In this document: positions 24,974-33,738 of the stretch, piece by piece
How positions within the stretch are numbered: the stretch's first letter is position 1
Layout: the number at the start of each line of letters is the position of its first letter
Assembly (NCBI GenBank): GCA_021286705.1
Contig: JAJTBW010000005.1
Location: 1 to 48,435 of the forward strand
Length of the DNA: 48,435 nucleotides
Direction of reading: 5' to 3'
Source: Sphingobacteriia bacterium
Lineage (GTDB): Bacteria; Bacteroidota; Bacteroidia; Bacteroidales; TTA-H9
Notes under the pieces: model-generated
Told to the model about the DNA's origin: nothing
Database searches by the model: none
What the model saw: the letters and a program-made list of their open reading frames with translations, nothing else
Position numbers and translations under genes: made by a program

Positions 24974-26872
24974 ATGAGTGTTTCACGTGAAACGAAGAGT
25001 ATATTTCCACGCTACAATGTTATAGTTGTCGGAGCTGGTCATGCTGGTTGTGAAGCTAGTTGGGCAGCGGGGACAATGGGTTCTAAAGTGCTTTTAATTA
25101 CCATGAATATGGGTAATATGGGGCAGATGTCTTGTAATCCAAGTATGGGTGGAATAGCCAAAGGACAGATTGTTAGAGAGATTGATGCACTTGGAGGGCT
25201 ATCCGGAATCATTACCGATGAGACTATGATTCAGTTTAGAATGTTGAATCGCAGTAAAGGTCCCGCTATGTGGAGTCCTCGTGCCCAAAGTGACCGATAT
25301 AAGTTCTCTGAGATGTGGAGAGAGCGACTAGAGTCAAACGAGAATATCGACTTTTTGCAAGATACGGTCCTAGAAGTATTAGTAGAGGATGGTCGTATTA
25401 TTGGGGTCAAGACCTCTTTGGGGTATTCAATTTATAGTGATTCGGTTGTTTTAACCAATGGAACGTTCCTGAATGGGGTAATTCATATTGGTCAAAAGAG
25501 TTTTGGCGGTGGAAGAATGGGTGAGACTGCTGCTGTTGGTTTGACCGCCAGCTTAAATTCACTAGGCTTTAAGAGTTCTAGAATGAAGACAGGGACTCCT
25601 GTTAGAGTTGATGGTCGTACTATTGATTTCTCTAAGTTAGATGAACAGTCGGGTGATGAGAATCCGGGAAAGTTCTCATATATGCCTACTACTCCTTTAG
25701 GAAGGCAAAGAAGTTGTTTTATTGCTTATACTTCATTAGATGTTCATGATGTCTTAAGGACAGGATTTGATTTTAGTCCGATGTTTAGTGGACGAATTCA
25801 AGGAATCGGCCCCCGATATTGTCCTAGTATTGAAGATAAGATTGAGAGATTCAGTGATAAAGATCGTCATCAGCTGTTCGTGGAACCCGAGGGTAGGAAT
25901 ACCATCGAGTACTATATAAATGGTTTTAGTAGTAGTTTACCTGATAATGTCCAGGTGGAAGCACTTCGGCGAATAGTCGGATTTGAGAATGCTAAGATAT
26001 TCAGACCTGGATATGCGATTGAGTATGATTTCTTTCCTCCAACTCAGTTAAAACATAATCTTGAGACACGATTAGTTCGTAACTTGTTCTTTGCTGGTCA
26101 AATTAATGGCACAACCGGATATGAAGAAGCAGCAGCTCAGGGGTTGATGGCGGGCATTAATGCCCATTTGTCTATTAAGAACGAACCTGAATTTGTACTG
26201 AGTCGTTCAGAAGCCTATATTGGTGTACTTATTGATGACCTTATAACAAAGGGAGTAGATGAGCCATATCGTATGTTTACTTCAAGAGCCGAGCATCGCA
26301 CATTATTAAGACAGGATAATGCGGATGAGCGATTAACAGTACTAGGGTATAGATTAGGATTAGCATCATTGGAGCGCTATGAAAGATATGAGAAGAAACG
26401 AAAAGGTGTTGATCGATTGAAGGAGTATTTGCAGACTAAAAGTATTCAGCCGGAGACAGTAGAAGACTATCTCGAATCTATTGGGAGTACTCCACTTCAA
26501 CAAAAGCAAAAGATAGCTACCTTTTTATTGCGTCCTCAAGTAAAGTTAGTTGATTTGCTTAATCTCAGACCTGATATTCTTTCTATTTTGGATGACCTTG
26601 ATGATCTCAAGGATGAGGTAATTGAGGAAGCCGAGATTCAAATTAAGTATGAAGGCTATATTCAGAAAGAGCAACTCTTTATTGAGCGAATGAATAAGTA
26701 CGAAAATCTGGTACTAAAAGATACTATAGACTATTCTCTTTTGCCTTCATTGACAATTGAGGCTAGGCAGAAACTCAATAAAATTAAACCTAGGACAATA
26801 GGTCAGGCTTCACGTATTAGCGGTATTAGTCCTGCTGATATCAGTGCCCTTCTGATCTATATTACCCGCTAA
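24974..26872 (+). CDS. mnmG: tRNA uridine-5-carboxymethylaminomethyl modification enzyme MnmG (GidA)
   Basis: The 632-residue FAD protein, with MnmE, installs the cmnm5 group at wobble U34 of several tRNAs. The FAD-binding start is 'YNVIVVGAGHAGCEA', followed by 'MGNMGQMSCNPSMGGIAKGQIVREIDALGG' features, 'GTFLNGVIHIG', 'RMKTGTPVRVDG', 'FFAGQINGTTGYEEAAAQG' and the C-terminal 'ARISGISPADISALL'-type helical domain. The first codons, encoding SVSRET, overlap a parS-like palindrome at 24979-24994. mnmG (gidA) lies near the origin in many bacteria. Confidence 0.97.
   Translation: MSVSRETKSIFPRYNVIVVGAGHAGCEASWAAGTMGSKVLLITMNMGNMGQMSCNPSMGGIAKGQIVREIDALGGLSGIITDETMIQFRMLNRSKGPAMWSPRAQSDRYKFSEMWRERLESNENIDFLQDTVLEVLVEDGRIIGVKTSLGYSIYSDSVVLTNGTFLNGVIHIGQKSFGGGRMGETAAVGLTASLNSLGFKSSRMKTGTPVRVDGRTIDFSKLDEQSGDENPGKFSYMPTTPLGRQRSCFIAYTSLDVHDVLRTGFDFSPMFSGRIQGIGPRYCPSIEDKIERFSDKDRHQLFVEPEGRNTIEYYINGFSSSLPDNVQVEALRRIVGFENAKIFRPGYAIEYDFFPPTQLKHNLETRLVRNLFFAGQINGTTGYEEAAAQGLMAGINAHLSIKNEPEFVLSRSEAYIGVLIDDLITKGVDEPYRMFTSRAEHRTLLRQDNADERLTVLGYRLGLASLERYERYEKKRKGVDRLKEYLQTKSIQPETVEDYLESIGSTPLQQKQKIATFLLRPQVKLVDLLNLRPDILSILDDLDDLKDEVIEEAEIQIKYEGYIQKEQLFIERMNKYENLVLKDTIDYSLLPSLTIEARQKLNKIKPRTIGQASRISGISPADISALLIYITR
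24979..24994. promoter_or_regulatory. parS-like ParB-binding site 1
   Basis: TGTTTCACGTGAAACG matches the bacterial parS consensus TGTTTCACGTGAAACA at 15 of 16 bases and contains the full 14-base palindrome GTTTCACGTGAAAC. It lies inside codons 2-7 of mnmG. ParB binding here would organise the origin region for segregation. Confidence 0.85.
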
Positions 26873-26873
26873 A

Positions 26874-27782
26874 TTGTTTCATGTGGAACACACAACTTTA
26901 TTAAAAGATTATCAGTGTATTAACTGTGGAATGCAGACTGGTGAAATGGTTCTGAATCTTAAAGACCATTATCTTACAGGTGAGGATTATTTAATTGTGA
27001 GATGTAGTAAGTGTCATCTGTTGCAGACACATCCCAGACCTTCTTATGACAAAATTGGTTTCTATTATGCGAGCGAGAAATATATCTCTCATAGTGCAAA
27101 GCATGAGAGTTTATTTAGTAAAGTTTATGGTTTGGTGCAGACAATCAATTTCTCTTCAAAATATCGATTCGCTATCAGAGATCGTAGAGCTGGAGCAATT
27201 TTAGATATTGGTTGTGGAAATGGAGCAATGTTAAATCACTTTGTGAAAAAGGGGTGGAGCGGTACAGGCATTGAACCAGGTGACTCTGCAAGAAATATAG
27301 CTAAGTCAGAATATAAGTTGAATGTTTTTGATGAGACTAAATTGGCTGAATTTGAAGATAAGTCTTTTGATGTGATTACACTGTGGCATGTTCTTGAACA
27401 TGTCTATAATCTGCATGAAAGACTAGCCGAGATTAAGCGGTTATTAAAATCAGATGGTACATTAGTTCTAGCCCTACCTAATCCTCGATCCTTTGATGCC
27501 CAGTTTTATGGAGCACATTGGGCCGCTTATGATGTGCCGAGGCACCTATATCACTTTACTCCCGAAATAATTGAGAAGATAATGCTTGATTATGGTTTGA
27601 AATTGCAAGATACCAGAACACTCTGGTTCGATTCTTACTATGTATCTCTTTTATCGGAGGAGTATCTGGGAAGTGGATTTTTGGGCAAAATTAGAGCTAT
27701 AATGATTGGGGGTTATAGTAATCTGATTAGTCTAGTGAAAAGGAATAGAGGATCTAGTCAAATGTATCGATTTAAGTTTTAA
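26874..27782 (+). CDS. Class I SAM-dependent methyltransferase with N-terminal zinc-ribbon-like motif
   Basis: A 302-residue protein. Near the N terminus are C15-x2-C18 and C44-x2-C47, probably a zinc ribbon. The Rossmann domain begins with motif I 'ILDIGCGNGAMLN', and later has 'FDVITLWHVLEHV' and 'LVLALPNPRSFD'. Related proteins act on sugars or small molecules in surface-polysaccharide pathways, but the substrate is unknown. The start is uncertain: TTG at 26874 gives MFHVEH..., and GTG at 26883 is an alternative. Both fall in a parS-like site. It follows mnmG by 1 base and ends at a strong terminator. Confidence 0.82.
   Translation: MFHVEHTTLLKDYQCINCGMQTGEMVLNLKDHYLTGEDYLIVRCSKCHLLQTHPRPSYDKIGFYYASEKYISHSAKHESLFSKVYGLVQTINFSSKYRFAIRDRRAGAILDIGCGNGAMLNHFVKKGWSGTGIEPGDSARNIAKSEYKLNVFDETKLAEFEDKSFDVITLWHVLEHVYNLHERLAEIKRLLKSDGTLVLALPNPRSFDAQFYGAHWAAYDVPRHLYHFTPEIIEKIMLDYGLKLQDTRTLWFDSYYVSLLSEEYLGSGFLGKIRAIMIGGYSNLISLVKRNRGSSQMYRFKF
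26875..26890. promoter_or_regulatory. parS-like ParB-binding site 2 (degenerate)
   Basis: TGTTTCATGTGGAACA differs from the parS consensus at two positions (8 and 12). It lies across the first codons of the methyltransferase gene, just after the mnmG stop, 1.9 kb from site 1. Confidence 0.6.
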
Positions 27783-27793
27783 ATTGATTTACG

Positions 27794-27830
27794 AAGCAGA
27801 ATAGTAGTGGCTATTCTGCTTTTCTGTTCT
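27794..27830 (+). terminator. Intrinsic terminator after the methyltransferase gene
   Basis: The 11-base stem aagcagaatag / ctattctgctt (27794-27804 and 27811-27821) with a 6-base loop is followed by TTCTGTTCT. It separates the DUF4175-mnmG unit from the histidine kinase gene. Confidence 0.8.
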
Positions 27831-27882
27831 AGAAATTGAAGATTGGTTCGATCTGTCTGATGGAATATTAAACATTTGAAAT

Positions 27883-30800
27883 ATGGTGGTGATGAAAACA
27901 AGAAAGTCACTTTTAATACTTGGAGGTTTAACTTTTATCCTGGCGATTGTAATATTTGGATCTAACTTTTGGTTCCAGAGTAGTTATTATGACCAATTTC
28001 AAAGATTTAGAATCCAGAGTTTTACTACTCATGTGCTTAGTAAATATTCTAAGGTGGAGTCAATTATTAAGACTATTCCTGATAATGAATTGTGTCATCG
28101 TGTTGATCTCGCATTATCTCAACGAAATATTGATCTACCAGTACGCACGAATTTTGTTTATTACTATAAAGGCATTCTTTATGATTGGAGTACAAATTCT
28201 TTTATTTTTCCAGATAGTCTAAAGGATCTACATAATGAGAATGGATTTATAAATTTGAAAAATGCTTTTGTTATTGGTAGATCAATCAAAGTGGGTGATG
28301 GAGAAATTATTCTCTTTCGGACGCTTGGAACTAATTATAGTATAAATAATCGATTTCTAAAAAGTACGCTTATTGACGTTTTTGCAAATACTGTTTCAAT
28401 TGATACTTCTCGAAATGCTCATGACGGTTATATCATATTAGGATTAGACGGAGAGCAATCATATAGAATCAGTATTGATAAAAGTAAAGGAGTAGGGGAA
28501 TTGTTCAGCTGGGTTATTTTCACATGTTGGTTACTATTCTTTCCAGTTTTGATAACTTTTGTCTACATTTTTCTACTCCAGAGACGTGTATTGAATTCTT
28601 TATTGCATTATCTTTTATTTGCCATAGGTATAGTTCTTTTGAGAATTATTCAATTTAAGCTCGGTGTCCCTGATGTTTTGTCGCAAACAATATTTTTCCA
28701 ACCAAGTATATATGCATCCAGTCTTACTCTTCCTTCGTTAGCTGACTTACTTGTAAATCTTATTCTGTTATTATGGATTGCAACGCTTTTTTCAAATCGT
28801 GTTCGTCTCTTGAAGAGTAATAGAAGTTTCTATTTTTGGATGAATATTGTAATCGTTTCATTCCTTGGCGTATTTAGTGTAAGATTATTGCAGTTTTATT
28901 TTCATAATTATGTTTTTCATTCAAGTCTTTCGCTTGATTCACAAAATCTATTTGCGCTGACAAAATTGGATTTTTTGGCCTATCTAGCATTCTTATTAAC
29001 CATTTTACTTTGGATACAATCGTTAAGATGGATTTGGAATAACTTTAGGATATTTAAAATTAGTCCGTTAAATGGATTATTGGTATTTGCCATTAGTACT
29101 TTTTTCTATATCCTTATTCAAATTGTCTGGCCAACTGAGAATTGGTTTTGGAGTCTTATCGCCGTAGTTGGTGTGCTTATAGTTTTACTTTTCGAAGCCC
29201 ATAGTATCACTCCAATCGTAAGGAGTTCTATGTATTCGCTATTATTAGCACTTGGTACTTTGCTTGTTATACCTGAAATAAGTACCCGTATTGAAGATCG
29301 CCTCCGAATCGATAGAGAAAATTTAGCTAATAGCCTTGTTTTAACTCGTATTGACCCCCTTGCTGTCTCAATGCTAGACTTAAGTTATGATCAGATTAGA
29401 AGGGATTCTGTTGTTAGAAATCTTGCTAAGGCATATACTAGTGGTTCAATCGAAGAAAGTCGACTTTTAGACTATATTACTAAGAAGTATTTTCGAGGTT
29501 ATCTTTCAAGGTTCCGTGCTCAGCTTACGGTTTGTTCTTCAGGAGATAAGCTATCCATTCAGCCTAATAATATTCAGGTGGATTGTAAATCATTTTTTAC
29601 ATCACTTAAAGAGCATGCTTTGGAAATAGTCCGTGATTCCTCGATTTATTTTATGGATTATGGACAGAATCAAAGAGGCTATCTGTTATCATTTAGCTTT
29701 AGAACCATTAAGCCTATAATAGAACTCAATATAGAGTTATGGCCAAATGCCTTTAGTAGAGATATGGGTTTTCCTGAATTATTGATGGATGATAGACATA
29801 TTTCAAAAGTTGATCTTAGAAATTTTTCATATGCAAGATATGAGAGTGGTAAACTATATAGCAGAGCTGGCGATTATCCATTTGAGAATCTTTTGTCGGA
29901 AGATTTTAAGCAAGATATGAGACTTAGATCGTTTGAAGAAGATGGTTTTTCTCATACTGTTCTAAAGGTCTCTCCTGATCTAACGCTTATTGTATCATCT
30001 ACTTCTCGTACTATTTGGATGTTTATAACTTCATTTTCTTTTTTGTTTCTGCTTTTTGCAGCTATAACCTATCTGGGAGTTTTAATTGGATCAATTATTC
30101 ATGGCGAATTTAGGCCTCATCTATCTTATAGAGTACGTATTCAATCTGCAATTCTGTCTATTTTAGTTGCTACTCTATTGATTTCTGGGTTTTTAAGTTT
30201 TGTTTTTATTAATACTGTATTCGAAAAGGGTAGCAAAAATGAGCTGATTTCTAAAGCACATTCCGTGATTATTGAATTAGAAACAAAATTTCCTGAGTTA
30301 ACTTCATTTAATGATATAAATCGAGAATTGCTTACCAATATGTTAGTTCGTTTTAGTGATATCTTTTTTTCAGATATTATGTTGTATGATCTCAATGGAA
30401 AGGTGATCGCTAGTAGTCGTGATCAGATTTTTGACGAAGGATTGATTGCCCCTGTAATGGATCCTAAGGCATATGATGCACTGAATGTACATCCCGGAAG
30501 CATTTTCTTACATAAAGAGAGCATTGGTGAACAAGATTATTATAGTGTTTATTTATTGTATCTTGGTAAGAATGAACAAGTTATTGGTTACCTTAACCTT
30601 CCATACTTTGTTAGACAACACGAACTACGGACAGAGTTAGGTAGCTTTCTTAAGACATTTATCAATGTATTTGCGGTTTTACTTTTAATAGCAAGTAGTA
30701 TTGGATTTATTTTGTCGTCCATCATAACAAGACCAATGGATACCATTAGTAAGTACTTGAGCAGTGTTAAACTTGGTGTTCCTAATCAAAAGATCCAATG

Positions 30801-31569
30801 GAATCGGGATGATGAGTTAGGTCAGTTGATAGATCAGTATAATAATATGATTGATCAACTCGAAGAGAGTGCATATAGACTGAAAGCTTCTGAAAGAGAG
30901 TCGGCCTGGAGAGAAATGGCACTTCAAATTGCTCATGAGATAAAGAATCCATTAACACCAATGCGTTTAAGTGTACAGTATCTTGCCAAGATTTGGAAAG
31001 ATAATCCTGCTGATTTCGATCAGAAATTGCAGCGTTTTTCTCAAACAATGGAAGAGCAGATAGACACACTTAGCGCTATAGCAAGTAGTTTTGGTGACTT
31101 TGCTAAACTGCCTGATCCCCGGCCGATTAAGATTGATTTAAATGATTTTGCAGCAAGAACAGCATTACTCTATGGAAATGAGAGAGATAGCCTATCTATT
31201 GAGGTGTCACAGCATACTAGTCCGGTCTATGTTAACGTTGATAAAAACCAATTAACTCTCTTGGTTAATAATCTAATGACCAATGCTATAGAGGCTATTC
31301 CTAATGATAAGATTGGTTTAATTAGATTGATAGTTGAAGTAGACGATTCATTTGCACTATTAAAAGTCGAAGATAATGGAACTGGAATTAGTGAAAATCA
31401 GATCAATAATATCTTTATGCCACATTTCACAACCAAGACTAAAGGAAGTGGCTTAGGACTTGCTCTGGTAAAAAGAATTGTACAGCTTAACTCAGGATCG
31501 ATTGCTTTTAAATCTAATCCGAATTTAGGTACAACGTTTATTGTTCAATTTAAAAGAGTAGATATCTAG
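27883..31569 (+). CDS. Large membrane sensor histidine kinase, NtrY-like
   Basis: The 1228-residue protein has an N-terminal membrane anchor (about 9-30) and a first periplasmic region. A block of about seven to eight transmembrane segments follows (about 205-465), then a second periplasmic region, a membrane helix near 710-735 and a third sensor region (about 760-925). The HAMP domain is at about 935-990 ('ITRPMDTISKYL', 'DELGQLIDQYNNMIDQLE'). HisKA is 'AHEIKNPLTPMRLSVQYL' with phospho-acceptor H1018. The catalytic domain has 'NNLMTNAIEAIP', 'VEDNGTGI' and 'GSGLGLALVKRIV'. The 'HEIKNPLTPM' form is typical of NtrY kinases. No response regulator is adjacent, so it is an orphan kinase in this window. 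The ATG at 27892 is another possible start. Confidence 0.9.
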   Translation: MVVMKTRKSLLILGGLTFILAIVIFGSNFWFQSSYYDQFQRFRIQSFTTHVLSKYSKVESIIKTIPDNELCHRVDLALSQRNIDLPVRTNFVYYYKGILYDWSTNSFIFPDSLKDLHNENGFINLKNAFVIGRSIKVGDGEIILFRTLGTNYSINNRFLKSTLIDVFANTVSIDTSRNAHDGYIILGLDGEQSYRISIDKSKGVGELFSWVIFTCWLLFFPVLITFVYIFLLQRRVLNSLLHYLLFAIGIVLLRIIQFKLGVPDVLSQTIFFQPSIYASSLTLPSLADLLVNLILLLWIATLFSNRVRLLKSNRSFYFWMNIVIVSFLGVFSVRLLQFYFHNYVFHSSLSLDSQNLFALTKLDFLAYLAFLLTILLWIQSLRWIWNNFRIFKISPLNGLLVFAISTFFYILIQIVWPTENWFWSLIAVVGVLIVLLFEAHSITPIVRSSMYSLLLALGTLLVIPEISTRIEDRLRIDRENLANSLVLTRIDPLAVSMLDLSYDQIRRDSVVRNLAKAYTSGSIEESRLLDYITKKYFRGYLSRFRAQLTVCSSGDKLSIQPNNIQVDCKSFFTSLKEHALEIVRDSSIYFMDYGQNQRGYLLSFSFRTIKPIIELNIELWPNAFSRDMGFPELLMDDRHISKVDLRNFSYARYESGKLYSRAGDYPFENLLSEDFKQDMRLRSFEEDGFSHTVLKVSPDLTLIVSSTSRTIWMFITSFSFLFLLFAAITYLGVLIGSIIHGEFRPHLSYRVRIQSAILSILVATLLISGFLSFVFINTVFEKGSKNELISKAHSVIIELETKFPELTSFNDINRELLTNMLVRFSDIFFSDIMLYDLNGKVIASSRDQIFDEGLIAPVMDPKAYDALNVHPGSIFLHKESIGEQDYYSVYLLYLGKNEQVIGYLNLPYFVRQHELRTELGSFLKTFINVFAVLLLIASSIGFILSSIITRPMDTISKYLSSVKLGVPNQKIQWNRDDELGQLIDQYNNMIDQLEESAYRLKASERESAWREMALQIAHEIKNPLTPMRLSVQYLAKIWKDNPADFDQKLQRFSQTMEEQIDTLSAIASSFGDFAKLPDPRPIKIDLNDFAARTALLYGNERDSLSIEVSQHTSPVYVNVDKNQLTLLVNNLMTNAIEAIPNDKIGLIRLIVEVDDSFALLKVEDNGTGISENQINNIFMPHFTTKTKGSGLGLALVKRIVQLNSGSIAFKSNPNLGTTFIVQFKRVDI

Positions 31570-31742
31570 GATATTATATCACACCATTCGATATAGTATT
31601 TTAGCTTAGAAAGCCTCAGTTAGCTCGAACGAAAGATAGAGTCTTTTGATGACTTGAATTTTAAAAATATTAGATCTATTAGGGTACGAATCCATAAGGA
31701 TTCTACAGAAGTTAGGATGATGTGTATATTTGAAAGTTACTT

Positions 31743-31750
31743 TACTTTTG
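31743..31750 (+). promoter_or_regulatory. Candidate -7 box for the flippase gene
   Basis: tacttttg matches TAnnTTTG, 13 bases before the GTG start, which predicts a leader of only a few bases. A TTTG at 31729-31732 is too close to be a normal -33 element. The rest of 31570-31763 shows nothing else. Confidence 0.35.
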
Positions 31751-31763
31751 CAAAAAAATAGGT

Positions 31764-33257
31764 GTGAATCCTTTAAAGAAGCTAGCAGGTCAAACAGCGA
31801 TATATGGATTACCTTCAATTGTGTTGAGAATTGTTGGTTACTTTCTTACTCCGTTATATACTCGAGTATTAGATGAAGGAAACTATGGCGCTGTAGTCTA
31901 TATGTATTCATTAGTTGCATTTTTTAATGTAATTCTCACCTATGGACTTGAAACAGCGTTCTTTAGATTCATTAATGGTTCAAATGATAAGAGAAAGGTC
32001 TATGCTTCAGCATTTACTTCGTTGTTTGTTAGCTCCTTACTGTTCTTAGTTATTGTACTCTTGTTTTCTAGATCAATATCAGAAATAGTTGATTATCAGT
32101 CGCATAAAGACTGGATTGTTTATTTTGGCCTTATACTAAGTCTTGATGCCCTTTCTGCTTTACCCTTTGCACGATTACGAAGTGAAAATAAGGCTTCTCG
32201 TTTTGCTTTGGTAAAGTCAGTGAACATTTTGGTTAATGTACTATTTAACTTACTGTTTTTAATAGCTTTACCGGCTATTGCAAAGACTAGCGATTCAAAT
32301 CCGTTTGGTTATCTGGTTCGATTATTTTATTCAGATCAATCAAAAATTAGTTACATTTTTATAAGTAACCTAATTGCCAGCTTAATAACCTTATTTATGC
32401 TTCGTAATGAGATGAGAATTAAACTGCAAGATTTTGATTTTGTGATTTTAAAGAAGCTATTACGTTATGGAGTACCATTGCTATTTGCAGGATTGGCAGG
32501 TATAGCAAATGAGACTTTAGATAGGGTACTTCTTCGTCATATGTTACCGGAAAATGTAGCCTCAATTCAATTGGGCATATACGGTGCTAATTATAAAGTA
32601 GCAATATTAATTACCCTTTTTATTCAGGCATACAGATATGCCGCCGAGCCTTTCTTTTTTAGTCAAGCAAAAAATGTTGATGCCAAGAAGACATATAGTC
32701 AAATGATGACATACTTCGTTTTGATTATCAGTTTTCTGTTTCTCGCCACAATGCTTTATCTGGATGTGGTAATGTATTTAATTGGTAAGCCATTTCGGGT
32801 TGGCCAGCCGGTTGTTCCTATTCTGATGCTCGCTAATATTTTTCTAGGCATTTATGTGAACCTTTCAATTTGGTATAAACTGACTAATCAAACGGTATTT
32901 GGAATGCTGCTCTCCTTTGGTGGAGCTTTTGTAACAATATTGTTAAATGTTCTTTTAATACCTAAGATGGGCTATATGGGATCAGGATGGGCTACTTTTG
33001 CATGCTATTTTGTAATGATGGTTCTTTCGTATTATTTTGGGCAGAAATACTATCCAGTACGCTATAACTTAAGAAAGATCGTTCTATATCTTGGATTGGC
33101 GCTTTTCTTATACTTTATTACCTTTTTGACGGATGACCTTGATCTGATAAATCGTCTAGTTATACATACCATTATGATGGTGTTTTATTTAATGGTAGTT
33201 TTGATAATTGAGTTTCCCAATCTTAAGAGACATAAACAGAGCGAGAACTCTTTGTAA
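31764..33257 (+). CDS. Oligosaccharide flippase family protein (MOP/Wzx-like)
   Basis: The 497-residue integral membrane protein has about 12-14 hydrophobic helices throughout. The N terminus, 'LKKLAGQTAIYGLPSIVLRIVGYFLTPLYTRV', is the usual start of Bacteroidota polysaccharide-biosynthesis flippases (MATE-like MOP superfamily). The expected role is moving lipid-linked saccharides across the inner membrane. The start codon is GTG at 31764, chosen because it gives exactly the conserved N terminus. The substrate is unknown: no glycosyltransferase cluster is next to it. It is followed 32 bases later by dut. Confidence 0.88.
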   Translation: MNPLKKLAGQTAIYGLPSIVLRIVGYFLTPLYTRVLDEGNYGAVVYMYSLVAFFNVILTYGLETAFFRFINGSNDKRKVYASAFTSLFVSSLLFLVIVLLFSRSISEIVDYQSHKDWIVYFGLILSLDALSALPFARLRSENKASRFALVKSVNILVNVLFNLLFLIALPAIAKTSDSNPFGYLVRLFYSDQSKISYIFISNLIASLITLFMLRNEMRIKLQDFDFVILKKLLRYGVPLLFAGLAGIANETLDRVLLRHMLPENVASIQLGIYGANYKVAILITLFIQAYRYAAEPFFFSQAKNVDAKKTYSQMMTYFVLIISFLFLATMLYLDVVMYLIGKPFRVGQPVVPILMLANIFLGIYVNLSIWYKLTNQTVFGMLLSFGGAFVTILLNVLLIPKMGYMGSGWATFACYFVMMVLSYYFGQKYYPVRYNLRKIVLYLGLALFLYFITFLTDDLDLINRLVIHTIMMVFYLMVVLIIEFPNLKRHKQSENSL

Positions 33258-33289
33258 ACAATGTAGCATCACAAATATGAAATTATAGT

Positions 33290-33721
33290 ATGAATGTAAA
33301 AATTGTTAGCAATTCTAAACACCCTCTTCCGAACTATGAAACGGAATATTCTGCCGGTATGGATTTGCGTGCATCCATAGATGAGCCAGTTGTGATAGAG
33401 CCTTTTAAAAGAGTTATAATCCCTACTGGATTATTTGTCGAATTGCCTGTTGGATATGAAGGACAAGTCAGACCGCGTAGTGGATTGGCATTAAAGCATG
33501 GGATTACTGTTCTGAATAGTCCAGGAACTATAGATGCAGATTATAGGGGTGAGATTAAGGTGATTCTAGTAAATCTTTCGGATCAGCCTTTTGTTGTTAA
33601 TGATGGCGAAAGAATTGCACAATTAGTTGTTTCAGCCCATTCAAGAGTTTCATGGATTGAGACAGATCAACTTACTTCAAGTGATCGAGGAGTAGGAGGT
33701 TTTGGTTCAACAGGTAAATAA
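33290..33721 (+). CDS. dut: Deoxyuridine 5'-triphosphate nucleotidohydrolase
   Basis: A 143-residue trimeric dUTPase that hydrolyses dUTP to dUMP and pyrophosphate, keeping uracil out of DNA and feeding thymidylate synthesis. All five motifs are present: 'SAGMDLRA', '[11 protein letters not shown]', '[17 protein letters not shown]', 'RIAQLVV' and the C-terminal '[10 protein letters not shown]'. The order flippase-dut-TPR-DUF4292-EnvC, with spacings of 32, 17, 5 bases and a 4-base overlap, suggests one transcript. Confidence 0.97.
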   Translation: MNVKIVSNSKHPLPNYETEYSAGMDLRASIDEPVVIEPFKRVIIPTGLFVELPVGYEGQVRPRSGLALKHGITVLNSPGTIDADYRGEIKVILVNLSDQPFVVNDGERIAQLVVSAHSRVSWIETDQLTSSDRGVGGFGSTGK

Positions 33722-33738
33722 ATTGTAAATAAAGAATT

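Noticed and set aside
31606..31818. 70-codon minus-strand open frame before the flippase
   Set aside because: It overlaps the flippase promoter and start, has no recognisable motif, and its composition is like non-coding sequence.
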